From Ashinkailepas kermadecensis (taxonomy: Eukaryota; Arthropoda; Thecostraca; Neolepadidae): a stretch of 64,000 nt of DNA. Made by a program: the position numbers and the translations under genes. The stretch is from assembly GCA_034440615.1 (NCBI GenBank), contig JAOTOM010004793.1, positions 234,001 through 298,000 on the forward strand, read 5' to 3'. The notes under the pieces are model-generated. The model was not told the origin of the DNA, did not search any database, and saw only the letters and a program-made list of their open reading frames with translations. Below, piece by piece: positions 36,060-48,937 of the stretch. Within the stretch, counting starts at the first letter, position 1. The number at the start of each line of letters is the position of its first letter.

Positions 36060-37235
36060 GGACAAATGTACGTAAGGACAAATGTACGTATGGCAGATGT
36101 ACGTATGGCAGATGTACGCAAGCAAATGTACGTAAGCAAATTTACGTAAGCGCAAAAGTACGAATGCGCAAATGTACGTATGCGCAAAAGTACGTATGCG
36201 CAAATGTAGGTAAGCGCAAATGTACGTAAGCGCAAATGTACGTAAGCACAAATGTACGTAAGCGCAAAAGTACGCATGCGCAAATGTACGTAAGCGCAAA
36301 TGTACGTAAGAGCAAATGTACCTAAGCGCAAATGTACGTAAGCGCAAAAGTACGCATGCGCAAATGTACGTACGTTCAATTGTGCGTATGCGCAAATGTA
36401 CGTGCGTGCAATTGTGCGTATGCGTAAATGTACGTACATTTACGTATGCGTACCTTTGCGTTTACGTACATTTGGTTAGGTACATATGTCATACATACAT
36501 TTGCGCTTACATACATTCGCTTACGTACTTTTGTCATACGCATATTTGCTCTTATGTATATCTGTCATCAGTATATTTGCCATGCTTACTTTTGCGCTTT
36601 CGTATATCTGAGCTTACATACATCTGCCATGCGAACTTTTGCGCTTACGTCCATATCTGCATCCGTACATTTGCGCTTACGTACTTTTGTGCTTACGTAC
36701 AATTGCGCTACGTACATTTACGCATACGTACCTTTACGTGTACGTACATTTGCGCTTACATACATTTGCGCTTACGTACATTTGCGCTTACGTACATTTG
36801 CGCATACGTGCATTTGCGCATACGTACATTTGCGTATACGTACATTTATGCTTACGTAATTTTGTGCTTACGTAATTTGTGCTTACGTACTTTTACGCGT
36901 ACGTACATTTGCGCTTACGTACATTTGCGCTTACGTACATTTGCGCTTACGTACATTTGCGCATACGTACATTTGCGTTTACGGACATTTGCGCTTACGT
37001 ACATTAGCGCTTAGGTACATTTGCGTTTACGGACATTTGCGCTTACGTACATTAGCGCTTAGGTACATTTGCGCATGCGTACATTTGCCATAAGTACATT
37101 TGCGCTTACGTACATTAGCCATACGTACATCTGCACTTACGTACAATTGTCATACGTACATCTGTGCTTACGGACATTTGCTCACGTACATTTGCGTACG
37201 TACATCTGCAATACGTACATTTGCTTTATCTACAT
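36060..37235. repeat. 16-bp tandem array that inverts at a palindrome
   Basis: From 36060 to about 36430 the unit reads GCAAATGTACGTAAGC on the plus strand. From about 36435 to 37235 the same 16-bp unit runs in reverse complement (GCGCTTACGTACATTT). The switch falls in a perfect 22-bp palindrome at 36423-36444, so about 370 bp on the left can pair with the right arm as a long hairpin. Frames across it encode only YICAYVHLRLRTFA-like repeats. Confidence 0.94.
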
Positions 37236-38419
37236 TTGTCCGGTTACCTAAAAACACAGCACAGATGACATAATGCACACTTGGGAGAAATATCAAGCTC
37301 GCTGTGGCTTACGGTGGTTACCGGGTATCCGAGTATTGAAAATCGATACAGAAAAATAAAACGCATATGTAATACTTAAGGCCTGTTTACACGCGACAGA
37401 ATTCCGACAGAATCGTGCGTCGGCAGACCCGACGTCCGCGACGTCGGCGGCAGAAATTGGCAGGGAGCGGCAGAAAGTAGCAGGCGGCGGCAGACTCTGA
37501 CGTCACGCTTCATTCTGCCAACGTCATACTAGCAGGATGACGTCATCCATCCAATGCGCTATGAAGCGTCTCAGTTGTTTGTTTACTATGCCATAAGTGA
37601 TCCATTGCACTACTAATTATGTCAAGCAGTACCCACCTCGAGAGCATTAATGCCTAGGTATTTGGCACTACATCATTACAATAAGGGCTTCTTTTCTTGA
37701 GGACGCGGTTGTGAGGCTACCATAATAATACGGATGCAGGGAAAACTATTTATGTTACAGAGCTGAAAAAAGCTTTAAAAAAACTGGAGTGTAGAAAACT
37801 TTTCCTCATCCCTACCAGGATTAAGAAGGGCCCGATAACCGAGCGAGGTCGTTCTCTCTCCCCCCCCCCCCACCCCCTCAACTTTGAGACCATTCCCGTG
37901 CCACCGTCGAGGTGCAGCGGCGTGTTTAGAAGCGGACAAAGGAGGCGGAAAAAACAATGTGGCGGGGCCCCTCGGATGAGTTTTCACTGGGGTGATCCAA
38001 ATAAATGTGGAACAGTCAGACTGACTGGGGCGCGGGAAGGGAATATGCAAAGCACGCATATTGAAACCCATGTATGTCGACGTTATCCTCCCTAATAAGC
38101 TTCATAGAAATAAAATGGCATCGTTTAGAAATTAAGGCCATAATTTTGGCTGACATGGACGTCCGGTGCGCGAACGCTGCCGCTCATGTTACAACCGCTG
38201 CCGTCCCCGCTACGACCGGTCCTACTGCTGCCGCTGTGGCCGGGACCGCTCCCACTACCGCTACCGCCTTTCCTGCTGCCGCTGTCCATGCTTCCGCTGC
38301 GGCTGTTCCCGCTGCCACTGCCACTGCGGCCGGGCCCGCTCCTGCTGCCGGAGTCAGGGAGGGATATCGCGGTGTGAAACTGCTTGTACCTCGGAGGGGG
38401 CACGCCAACGAGCAGATGC

Positions 38420-38671
38420 GCCTTCTCCTGCTGACTGAAGCCCGCCGACGACTGCTTCGTAGGATCATGCAGAACCGCCAGCAGCGCATATGGGTCCGGT
38501 CAATCCTTTCCAGGAAGGGGAGAAAGGCAAATTCTTCACAAGGCTGGTCGCGGAGCTCAGACATAAGAAGCAGACCACAAACGGTACTACCGGATGTCGC
38601 CTGTCAACTTTGACCAGCTCCTTGAGCTCGTCAGAGGTGATATCGAGAAAACAACCACCATCATGAGATGA
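38420..38671 (+). pseudogene. Harbinger transposase N-terminal remnant
   Basis: Three short stretches in three different frames look like the start of a PIF/Harbinger transposase. The first, to about 38519, ends RRLLRRIMQNRQQRIWVRSI, like the Arg-rich N-terminus before a W-V-R motif. The second, from 38520, reads GEKGKFFTRLVAELRH. The third, from 38585, reads YYRMSPVNFDQLLELV and continues to IEKTTTIMR before a TGA at 38669. The YRMSP-F--LL-LV pattern is characteristic of the family. Two frameshifts, the early stop and the absence of the catalytic DDE region show that it cannot make an active enzyme. Confidence 0.75.
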
Positions 38672-39230
38672 GAGTTCCGATTTCATCGGAAGAACGACTG
38701 TCAGTAACATTGCGGTACTTTCTATAATTATTACCCATGATATTATCATTTCAGGTCGCTATGTAATATGTTTAGCTGGTCTGGTGAACGCTTCTAACCA
38801 ATCCATGGCATCTTCTGCGCTTTATTAAACCGTTTACGGCATGTCTATTTTAGACCTGAATCTATGTGGGGGAGGGGGATTCCACCTACTAACTCCGGCA
38901 TTGTGTGCAATTTATTATAATCGTGCGTCCTGAGTGGACATCCCATCTTGCTCCGACATTCGCAATGTCACCGTCGCCACGCTATTGCGTGTAGTGGTTT
39001 GTATAGGATATGTCCTGAATACCGCTCGTCACCTGTGACCGTCATCGCAATTTCACTTCGTGAAATTGATTGGGTGGAATGGGGGGGGATTGATGTTTTT
39101 GATGGCCATTTAATCTGGAGAAGGACACCATCGGCTAAAAAACTAATTGAGCAGGGGTAGGGATGCACTCATGCGATCTGGAAGGACGCCTCCATAGGCT
39201 CAATTATTATGCTTCCGTCTGATTGGAGGG

Positions 39231-39401
39231 AGGAATCAATAATTGAGGTGCCCAAGTTAATGTTTGAGATCCTGAAATCCAAATTCATCAAATCTAAGTT
39301 TCAAGTCTTTGGATTCGCTGCCAGTCCTTACAACGGAATTGGAAAAAATAATTTGCATTATGTTATTTTAAATCTTGCATTATTTTTTCGTATATATATC
39401 T

Positions 39402-39500
<99 letters not shown>

Positions 39501-39660
39501 TGAAGAATAATGTATGATTAAAATAAATACAATCAAACTTCTTTTTCTTCAATTCGGTTGTAAAAACTAGCAACAAATCCAAGGATTTGAAACTTGGATT
39601 TGATGAACTTGGATTTCAGGATTTCAAACATTAATTGGGCCACCTCAGTTATTAATTAAT
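39231..39660. repeat. Inverted repeat with a TA-rich centre
   Basis: About 90 bp at 39231-39322 matches the reverse complement of 39570-39660 at roughly 85 percent by eye (shared words include TTAATGTTTGA, CCTGAAATCCAA and TTCATCAAAT). The 247-bp centre contains (TA)n at about 39405-39500. It lies inside the Harbinger element and may be a small fold-back insertion or an internal duplication. Confidence 0.8.
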
Positions 39661-40353
39661 TCACTTAATCAGGTTAGCAAACATTAAAAATACTGCATTT
39701 AAACATAGTTTGCTGGAAAAATCCAGTAATTCCCCCAACAACATTATTTACCCTGGGTTCACCATCCCTAGATTTCCCAGATTTCCTTCATACACATGTG
39801 TATGAACCTAACCACATATGTGGTTTTGGAAAAACATTCAATAACTAACATAGGTACCTAGTATCCTGTGGTGTGCCCTCAATTCATTTTAGTCTGCCTA
39901 TTCCGTTCCTGGTCATGTACCCATTATGTAATTCAGTATATATTACAAACGACAACGGAAAGCACAATTTACTCACCAATATCTCCATCCATGACAATCA
40001 GTACTTATTTGTATAATGTAGAAGGTGCCTAATGGCCAAAATCCATACAGCAACAACAGAAGAAACCCTCCGACGCTCGCGTCTGACGGCAGAACGCGTC
40101 AGACAACTTGAAATATTTCAAGTTGCCTGCCGCCGACGTCGCCGACGTCGATGAAACTACTAAATCAAAATTACAATGGCTAATACATTGCGTGACGTCA
40201 TCCATTTGTGCTGTGACGTCAGAGGCTCCGGACATCGCCGACGCCGGGTTCTGCTCGATTCTGCTCGGTTCTGCCGGGTCCTGCTCACTCCTGCCAACGT
40301 CACGATTCTGCCGGGATTCTGTCGGTTTTCTGCCGCGTGTAAACAGGCCTTTA

Positions 40354-42040
40354 GTTGCTGATCTCGGCTGGCGCGAAATGGCCTGGAATGACCACTTCCG
40401 GCTGGCAATGTACTTTGTGGTAAACATTTGTGTGTATTTCCGGCTTAACGTCCTCATTACTCCGAAACATTTAACTTAGTTGTAGTAGCTTTGCATCACT
40501 GCTATAGTCGAAGCATCTCAGGCCATACACCATCAGGCTCATCAAGCACCATTATTTTGTGCGTACCTTGCCATTGATATCGCTGTACCCATTGCTTTAT
40601 TCTCCATTAATTTTCTCTTCAATATTGTATTTGGCTAGTAAGCTCAACATCTTAGGGGCATCCTAAACAAGGTTGTGAGTAAGCTTAAAAGTGGTTTGAT
40701 GTATTTTTGGTGTCAACCAGACATTCCCAATAAAGCTGAGAGGTGCGAGGCTCATTAGTTAGCCTTTGCAGGGCCCCTAATGTCATATTTTATTGTGGGC
40801 ATCTATCCTGCACGGCTTTAGAGAAAGGTTCAATTGTCGAGAACTTCCTTACCGTATTTGGCCAACGATTAGCTCTAATAACATCGTTGTTGACTTGAGG
40901 TCAACCAAATTGCATCTAGCAGTCTCAGCCTGCTCGAGCATTGAGCGATATACTGTGCTCCTATTTTGACACCATTTTTCTGTTTTCATTAATTTCACTG
41001 GGAACATCCTAGAGTGACATTTACACTCATCTTCTCATAATGCATCGATCAATGCATCTAGCAAATCAAGGAAAAGCAACGATATGCACAGATATGTTAA
41101 ATAACCTGGTGGGACAAATCCCCACACCCCACCCCCGTCACTCGCGTTGCGCCGCACAGATCAGTCCCTGGTGGGATCCTTGTGATTTGTAAATTTACTG
41201 GACGCCGACAGCATCATTCACGCAACCAGAAACTGATATTGCATCCGGCACTGAATGGCATGCCAACACAGATATCAGTTTACCATTAACCACTCATCAA
41301 GAAACGCTTTCTTCCATCTCGGTTGGAGAAACCATCGCAAGTCTCCAGAAAGGGGCTGTAAATTTTAATCCTTCTCAGATTGCGTCAACCAGTAACTCAT
41401 TCCAATCCACGTAACACAACCTTGCAAATTCACATTATCTGCAAGAATCTGCAGCAATCTGCAAACAAAGTAAAATCCTCACATAAACCTCCATAAACGA
41501 TTGGAAGCGACATTTCACAATATCGGAATTACAATATTCATCCTTCATACGAAATACCAAGCTGACTGTGGCATCAACCTGCCGAACTGATAAACGCATG
41601 GTCGAATTCCCTACAGCCAGTGAAAAAGCCCGGGAGCTGTCGGTCCCATCCACCTAAATTGCTGGCCTGTGGCGACTTACCTGGCGCACTGGTGCTGACG
41701 CGGCAGCCGATTTGGTCACGAGTCGCCGGTAACTTGAGCTGATCGCCAGGTAAGCGCATTAGTCGACTGTGACGCCGTCCCCACAACGTCCCTGGCTGGC
41801 AGCAAAACCATTAATCCCCACTGCTGACAACACTGCCTGCAGTTTTACCAGCTCATTCCGCTAATCCTGCCGCACTTCTTCCCATGTACTAACCCGAGAT
41901 GCCATCGCGTAATGCGATCATCGCCGTCTTAGTCTGCCGGTATCAGGACGTGCACGCGACTGATCACGCCTTCCAGCCACCGCTCCGACAGCCGCTATAG
42001 ACCATGTTGTGAAAAAGTGGGCCCAGCTCCGGCTCCGCCT
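40354..42040. other. 1.7 kb without a supported gene
   Basis: Unique AT-rich sequence, more GC-rich after about 41600. Only short, domain-free frames. Confidence 0.4.
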
Positions 42041-43490
42041 CGGCGCCCCGGCTCTGTCAGCAGTGGGATCGACCTGTGTCATCAGTGGTCATCAGTAGGA
42101 TGGGTCTGTGTCAGTAGTGGTCTGGATCTGTGTCAGCAGTGGTCAAAGATCTGTGTCAGCAGTGGTTCAGATCTGTGCCAGCAGTGGTCCAGGTCTGTGC
42201 CAGCAGTGGATCAGGTCTGTGTCAGCAGTGGTCCGGGTCTGTGTCGGCAGTGGTCCGGGTCTGTGTCAGTAGTGGTTTGGATCTGTGTCAGCAGTGGTCT
42301 GGGTCTGTGTCAGCAGTGTTCTGGGTCTGTGTCAGCAGTACTCTGGGTTTGCATCAGCAGTGGTCTGGGTCTGTGTCAGCAGTGGTCTGGATATGTGTCA
42401 GCAGCAGTCAGGGTTTGTCTCAGCAGTGGTTTGGGTCTGTGTCAGCGTGGTCTGGATCTGTGTCAGCAGTAGTCCGGGTCTGTATCAGCTCTGTAGTCTG
42501 AATCTGTATCAGCTCTGTAGTCTGAGTCTGTGTCAGCAGTGGTCTGGGTCTGTGCAGCAGTAGTCCGGGTCTGTATCAGCTCTGTAGTCTGAGTCTGTGT
42601 CAGCAGTGGTCTGGGTCTGTGTCAGCAGTAGTCCGGGTCTGTATCAACTCTGTAGTCTGAGTCTGTGTCAGCAGTGGTCTGGGTCTGTGTCAGCAGTAGT
42701 CCGGGTCTGTATCAGCTCTGTAGTCTGAGTCTGTGTCAGCAGTGGTCTGGGTCTGTGTCAGCAGTAGTCCGGGTTTGTATCAGCTCTGTAGTCTGAGTCT
42801 GTGTCAGCAGTGGTCTGGGTCTGTGTCAGCAGTAGTCCGGGTTTGTATCAGCTCTGTAGTCTGAGTCTGTGTCAGCGTGGTCTGGGTCTGTCAGCAGTAG
42901 TCCGGGTTTGTATCAGCTCTGTAGTCTGAGTCTGTGTCAGCGTGGTCTGGGTCTGTGTCAGCAGTGGTCTGGGTCTGTATCAGCTCTGTAGTCTGAGTCT
43001 GTGTCAGCAGTGGTCTGGGTCTGTGTCAGCAGTGGTTTGGGTCTGTGTCAGCAGTAGTCCGGGTTTGTATCAGCTCTGTAGTCTGAGTCTGTCAGCGTGG
43101 TCTGGGTCTGTGTCAGCAGTGGTCTGGGTCTGTGTCAGCAGTGGTCTGGGTCTGTGTCAGCAGTGGTCTTGGTCTGTGTCAGCAGTGGTCTTGGTCTGTG
43201 TCAGCAGTGGTCTTGGTCTGTGTCAGCAGTGGTCTGGATATGTGTCAGCAGCAGTCCGGGTTTGTATCAGCTCTGTAGTCTGAGTCTGTGCCAGCAGTGG
43301 TCTGGGTCTGTGTCAGCAGTAGTCCGGGTCTGTATCAGCTCTGTAGTCTGAGTCTGTGTCAGCAGTGGTCTGGGTCTGTGTCAGCAGTAGTCCGGGTCTG
43401 TATCAGCTCTGTAGTCTGAGTCTGTGTCAGCAGTGGTCTGGGTCTGTGTCAGCAGTGGTTCGGCTTTGTATCAACAGTAGTCTGGGTCGA
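42041..43490. repeat. 22-bp minisatellite, about 65 units, with a three-unit higher-order pattern
   Basis: The base unit GTCTGGGTCTGTGTCAGCAG followed by TG repeats every 22 bp. From about 42470 a higher-order unit of about 66-68 bp alternates GTCCGGGTCTGTATCAGCTC, TGTAGTCTGAGTCTGTGTCA and the base unit. Frames read VWVCVSSGLGLCQQ-like repeats and are artefacts. Confidence 0.95.
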
Positions 43491-43909
43491 CTTCGCTCCA
43501 GGGACCAACTACCGGTCCCTGCACGTGACGCGCCTGGCAATGGTCGACTCCACGGGGTTGCGCCGCGACTTTCTCCTGCTGCGCGCACGACACCGCAAAT
43601 GCGATATACGACGGGCTGATCGAGGCCCTCCTCAATAGAACGAACCACTGTACAAATACCGACTATTATATGAATTGTGCAGAAGAGTAGCCGCGTTTTA
43701 CATTTTGGTGGGTTATTCCTCTTCTCCACCGTTGCCTGCCACATTTCCTCCAGATTTCACGCTGGACCCGTAGAGTCCCACGGGAGGCTTTGCCACACAC
43801 GTTTATTGTAAGCAAACAGACTCGTGCATACAGTTACTCAGCGCACAATAACGTCGCCCGCAAATGCGACCTAGTGGAACCACTGATATAATTTTCTTCA
43901 GAAGAAAAA
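43491..43909. other. Spacer, nothing recognised
   Basis: Unique sequence between the 22-bp array and the SINE. No gene recognised. Confidence 0.4.
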
Positions 43910-44078
43910 AGCCTTGGGTTATTTTACGACGCATTCAACCGCTAGGTTATATAGCGTCGCCAACCCCTCGCGCCGATTGGTCGCGGGAGGATTCGGTAAA
44001 TACTGTCGGCTGTCAGGTTCGAACCCACAATCTTGCGTTCAAGAGTCCGACGCTCTACCAACTGAGCTACCGCGGCCC
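43910..44078 (-). mobile_element. tRNA-derived SINE, Lys-like head
   Basis: On the minus strand it begins GCCGCGGTAGCTCAGTTGGTAG, a good pol III A box, followed by an anticodon-loop-like CTCTTGA (CTT, Lys-like) and a B box GGGTTCGAACC. The acceptor stem does not close, so it is not a functional tRNA gene. The body (CCCGCGACCAATCGGCG, TTGGCGACGCTA and CGTCGTAAAA) is shared with the SINE at 61660-61819, which has a different head. The 3' end is AATAACCCAAGG. I found no clear target-site duplication, so it is the older of the two. Confidence 0.82.
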
Positions 44079-44275
44079 CACATAGTTTTGTGAAATACTG
44101 ACAGTAAAGGACACAATGAATTAGGCTCAGCACTGTGCTATCCGGGAGCAGAGACTAACTTCATGGTCATCGAGTTTATGAACCACTTCCCTGCGCAAAT
44201 CGGTAGAACGTCTTTCAAATTAAGAACATTGCCTTCCGGCAGCTCAGATGTTTTTTATCTGGCGCATGTCCATCT

Positions 44276-44535
<260 letters not shown>

Positions 44536-44540
44536 TTCAC

Positions 44541-46288
44541 CTGCCCTTGGCAGAATTATTGTCAGGGTTTGATGACACGGTTTGTCAATTCCTCACGGCT
44601 CATCGGCCTCTCCTACCGTTGCAAGGACCGCAATCCACATCCAGTTTGCTGATGTTATTCGTCACATGCTTGCAGCGTTGACGGAAAACCCTTCAGCTCG
44701 GTGGTTGGCACCACATTTCATATTTGGAAGGCGTGGGCAATATCGTGGTATCAGATTCATGTAGCTGGGTGAAACATACTCAGTTCTTTGAGCATGCATC
44801 AATCACTCATGAGCTATTTCGAAGAACGTTCGATGTAGTTGATGTCATGTTCTTATCCTTTTTATTCAGTGGATACGTGTCAAAACATAACAGCTTTACC
44901 AACTGTGGCACCTTAATACAATTACTGAAATAGATCCTAAATTCACACGTGGATTTAGGATCCTAAGTCCACAAATGGATCCTAAGTCCACACGTAGCGG
45001 GTTCTGGGGCTCGAAAACGCCACGAACTCTACTTCACAGTCACTTCATGTACGGAGTTGTGGTGCAACATAAATCTTGTAAGACCATGGTGCAACCACCA
45101 TCCATCCCAGCACTGCCCATTGCTGACATAAGCTTCGACGCGGCTGCCATCTAGTTGTAATGCCTTTGTGCTGATCCGCGTCGATCTGTGTTTGCAACGA
45201 GACGTTTCTTTTAACGGAAAGTGTCGTGTTTGATGGGTGCTCCTCCAAGCACACTTTTTGCGGGATAAACGGGATCAAATCACCCATTTATATGCGATAG
45301 CCATCCGTGGCAGACATCAAACAAAATGATCCTTGACGAGGCCATGTTTTTTCCAATAGCGTTGATGACAGTACGCGATAGTCGTCTAAGAAGTCAACAC
45401 GCAGCTTCATGGAATATTCGAAATTCTAGGAAGTGTTTTAATATATTCCTTCCTTACCCTGTGTTATACCTTACCGTATTTGATACCTTGTGTATATTTT
45501 CGTCGGAAATGGTGTCCATGAAACCGGCATTATCTTGTTCGGGCATGCCAGATTGTAGTTGAGATTGTTCCATTCTTCCTAAAGAATAATAAGGTGTCTT
45601 GATGTGCGTTCCATGTACATCGTTTGTCGAGGTATCAGGAAAAATAGTGCATCCCGGATCGTCAACAACTTGTTCAGGCAATCTTTTTTTCAACATTCTA
45701 ATTGTTGACACATCATCGAACACTGTCAGATCTCTTTCATCCTGCTTGACAGCTCGTGCTAGTTTAGTTAGTTTGGTAGTTTGGTGCTAGTTTGTCGTCT
45801 GATTGTACAGTGAGGACGGCTGTGGCTCCTGGTTGGACTGTGATGACGGCTGTGGCTCCTGATTGGACGCTGCTGGTCGGTTTTGAGTTTCACCGAAGAC
45901 CTTCCGCGTCTCAAACGTTCAGATAGAGCTTCTCATTTCATCGTTTGTGATTGCCGCAAAAAAATTGCTCGATATTCCGAGTTGTGAAGTAGAATGGCAG
46001 CCTGAGCAAGCCAGCTGGCAACAGGGTAGTCCGAGCATCATCTGCTACACAGGTGTTCAGTTTCTGACATCATCGCAGTCTTGCTGCTGACGCGATGTCG
46101 TGACATTTTGTGATTTTGTTCAGATGTAGTTCCAGCGACATACGATAAAATGTGATGGGAACATGACTGGCGAAGATAGGACATGATATGGTCAACATGC
46201 GGCGCATTAATGTGCGATGCAAGCGTGGTGTAGAACGGGTTTACGGGATCCCATGAGCATGACGTCACATACCACGAACGAATTGGAA
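44541..46288. other. 1.75 kb with weak minus-strand coding-like frames
   Basis: Three minus-strand frames (about 46268-46038, 45723-45454 and 45287-45045) have mixed, protein-like composition, for example KKRLPEQVVDDPGC in the middle one, but no recognisable domain or convincing splice sites. A 30-bp tandem pair lies at about 45812-45870, and an inverted CCTAAGTCCACACG-like motif at about 44935-45000. I do not annotate a gene. Confidence 0.35.
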
Positions 46289-46535
46289 CTTGTCGGCAGG
46301 GGTGTCAATTTTTGAAAAACATTGGGGGGGGGGGCGAAGTGTTAACGTACTTAACCCCCTCCCCTCCCTCCCCCAACCAAAAACTCATCGGATTTCGCCC
46401 ACTATATTTTCAGACCTCAATAAGAGTGATTTTTTAATTTGACGATGTGTATGCTTATGTTTATTCAGCATCCTCGTCAACGAGCAAAATCGCCCAGTAA
46501 CAGGTGAAGTCACATAAGCAAAAGAGCAGTACACA

Positions 46536-48329
46536 GCACATGTCGACATACAAACTTAGCATAGCAGTCATAGCATGCGACTACAGTGTCATACAGTGGA
46601 CTCGCCGGTACCCAATGGCGCAGCCAAGAGCAAGAGTAGGTCACACTGGATACATGCCTTTCCGGTCACGGCCAAGGAGTCCGAAAAGGTCAACCCAGGA
46701 GATTCCCAGAAGTGCCATCCGACGGTTTTGAAATGAATGTGTCGGCTCGAATGGTTTCTTTGCTAGAGTCGGAAATAAAAAGTACAAAACTTCGGAAAGT
46801 AGGAATAATGTCAGAATTCAAAACAGTTTTCAAATCGGTGGAATTGGAATGGGCCCCGCACCAGGTGTGTCGCAACAGGAGCATTTTCAGTGCAACCCTG
46901 TTAGTACTTGTAATCCTTTCCTTGCAAAAGGTAGTGCGGATTTTTATATACCTTTGGTGGCGCTTGGACCCCACCATATGTGCCTTCTTGACCTCATTCA
47001 CCAATTTGGTTTATGATTCCCCTTGAAATTGACTTGGGATGGACCAAGGAGGATAATATTCCAAAATCTCCAAAATGCCACCATTCGCAGTAATTGCAGC
47101 ATAGCAGCACCAAATCCAGATCATACTCTTCTTTCATCAAATCAAATAACTCTGCTTTCCCAAAATTTAAATCAAGGTCAAGGTTACTAAACGGAGGTCA
47201 GGTCAAATTATCTCTTCTTATCGCAGTAAGGGGAAAACTTTTCGTGCAGAACATGATATAAAGAATGATATAGACATTCTGCTTTCAAATATGTGACAAG
47301 GTCAATGGCGTTAGGTCAGGTCAAGTATTATGGATATTCTACACTGCCGTCTTGTGTGTGGAGTTGGGATCTTTGTGCGCGTCCGCTGCCTTGGCGACAT
47401 TGCGGCAGCAATATCGTCTTATGCCGAATGCTACTGTTCCTTATGAATTGAAATTTTAATTCGGTTTTAGAGTCACCGAAGTAGTACACCATGACATTGT
47501 GTGAACAAATAATGATCCGAGATGACCCGACTTCGTGTGACCGGACCTTATCATATACAGCAAATGTAAAGCATATAAAGATAAAGAGCAAATATAAAGA
47601 GGTGCAAAATGTCGGACACTAGAAACACATGGCAGACGTAAGGAGTCTTCATATAGGTGCGAGGGACACGAATAAGGCCAGAAGGGTAACGCACCCAAAA
47701 GTATTTCTGGCCGCGCTGCTGTCAGTACCTGTTATCATTACCCTAGTGGAAGTAAGTCAGTCTCGCTGCTGACAAAATTTGCTTTTCTGATGGCATCAAT
47801 ATCCATCGATCGAAATGCACAACAAGAGTAGCTGTGTCTCAATCAGATTCAATGGCTGTGACGAATTGGGAAATATTAATGCATGGGTGACATTGGTACC
47901 TATTAATGGTAAGGTGAACGGTAGAATGCGGAGAAAGTGACAACTAACGCACACAAAACTGCTCGGAAAGATGATGCAAAGCCGTGACTAATCCCACACC
48001 GTTCACTGTGACTGACCAGGGCCGTGGAGAACGCACCGTCTACCAGGGTTGGATTTATACTTTGCAATCCTGAATGAGGAGAGGACAATTTCTCAGTGAT
48101 GGAATGCGGAGAGGATATTTTCCCTCAAACCTTGGCATCAGAATCTCACTTTGAAGCTTCAGGTGAATCTCGAGCACTTTACCACGGGGAAATTAATTGT
48201 CGAACAACACCATCAGACGTCCATATTGAAAACACATGGAGGAAACAACATGGAGGATAATTTTGTGAAGAGGATAATGCTATGGATGGCAAAATCCAGG
48301 AAAAGACAGTTTTTTTTCGACCCTGACGT
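46536..48329. other. Interior of the 10.3-kb element, no recognised gene
   Basis: A 104-codon plus-strand frame (46712-47026) contains no recognisable domain. AGGTCA words cluster at 47175-47330. The rest is unassigned. Confidence 0.4.
47175..47330. promoter_or_regulatory. Cluster of AGGTCA half-sites
   Basis: TCAAGGTCA, then AGGTCAGGTCA, then AAGGTCA and a further AGGTCAGGTCA occur within about 150 bp. The extended TCAAGGTCA form matches the monomer site of ERR/SF-1-type nuclear receptors. Binding and function are unproven. Confidence 0.33.
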
Positions 48330-48905
48330 CCACTGTGGCGGGCCAGAGTCGCAGAGCACACCGTCCACAGTGGCGGACCCGGGCTGTGGAGCACACCTTC
48401 TACTATGGCGGACCAGAGCCGCGAAGCACACCATCCACTCTCGGGGACCGGTGCCGCGGAGCACATGGTTCACCGTAACGGACCGGAGCCGCGGAGCACA
48501 CCGTCCACTGTGGCGGACCACGGCCGCGGAGTACATCATCAACTGTGGAAAACCAGTGTCGCGAAGTACACCGTACACTGTGGTGGACCAGGGCCGTGGG
48601 GCACACCTACTATGACGGACTAGGGCCGCGAAGCATAGCATCCACTGTGGCGGATCAGGACCGCGGAGTACATCATCTACTGTGGTGGATCAGGGTCGCC
48701 GAGCAAGCCGACCACTGTGGCGGATCAGGGCCGTGGAGTACACCGTCCATTGTACCGGACCGGGGCCGCTGAGCACACCGTCCACTGTGGCGGATCAGGG
48801 CCGTGGAGTACACCGTCCATTGTAACGGACCGGGGCTGCGGAGCACACCGTCCACTGTGGCGGACCGGGGCCGCGGAGCACACCGTCTATTGCGGCGGAT
48901 TATAG
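48330..48905. repeat. 35- to 37-bp minisatellite, about 16 units
   Basis: Units contain CCGCGGAGCACACCGTCCAC, TGTGGCGGACC, GGGG, with indels of one to two bases. Lies inside the 10.3-kb hAT-like element, immediately left of the nested GGCCCC-family element. Frames on both strands are artefacts. Confidence 0.9.
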
Positions 48906-48937
48906 CTATCAACAGGTCAAATTATGTCATGCCATGG

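Larger units (their letters stand above)
37379..40350. mobile_element. PIF/Harbinger DNA transposon, 3.0 kb, defective
   Basis: Both ends read AGGCCTGTTTACACGCG followed by ACAGAA or GCAGAA, and then CCGACAGAATC, giving imperfect inverted repeats of about 35 bp. The target duplication is the 3-bp TTA (37376-37378 and 40351-40353), as in PIF/Harbinger elements. The subterminal DNA at both ends is rich in GACGTCA and GGCAGAA words. Inside are a transposase remnant (38420-38671), a GCTGCCGCT-rich stretch (38185-38345), and an inverted repeat around a TA tract (39231-39660). A minus-strand frame at 40029-40457 overlaps the right terminus and is probably not a real gene. Confidence 0.86.

Noticed and set aside
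36057..37251. Frames of about 60-230 codons rich in YICAYVHLRLRTFA
   Set aside because: Product of the 16-bp inverted tandem array on both strands.
38074..38613. 179-codon plus-strand frame as an intact gene
   Set aside because: The middle is a GCTGCCGCT-type low-complexity stretch, and only the end resembles a transposase, out of frame with the rest.
40029..40457. 142-codon minus-strand frame as a second Harbinger gene
   Set aside because: It overlaps the right terminal inverted repeat and extends outside the element; no Myb-like motif seen.
43970..44078. tRNA-Lys gene
   Set aside because: A and B boxes are present, but the acceptor stem does not pair and a shared SINE body follows.
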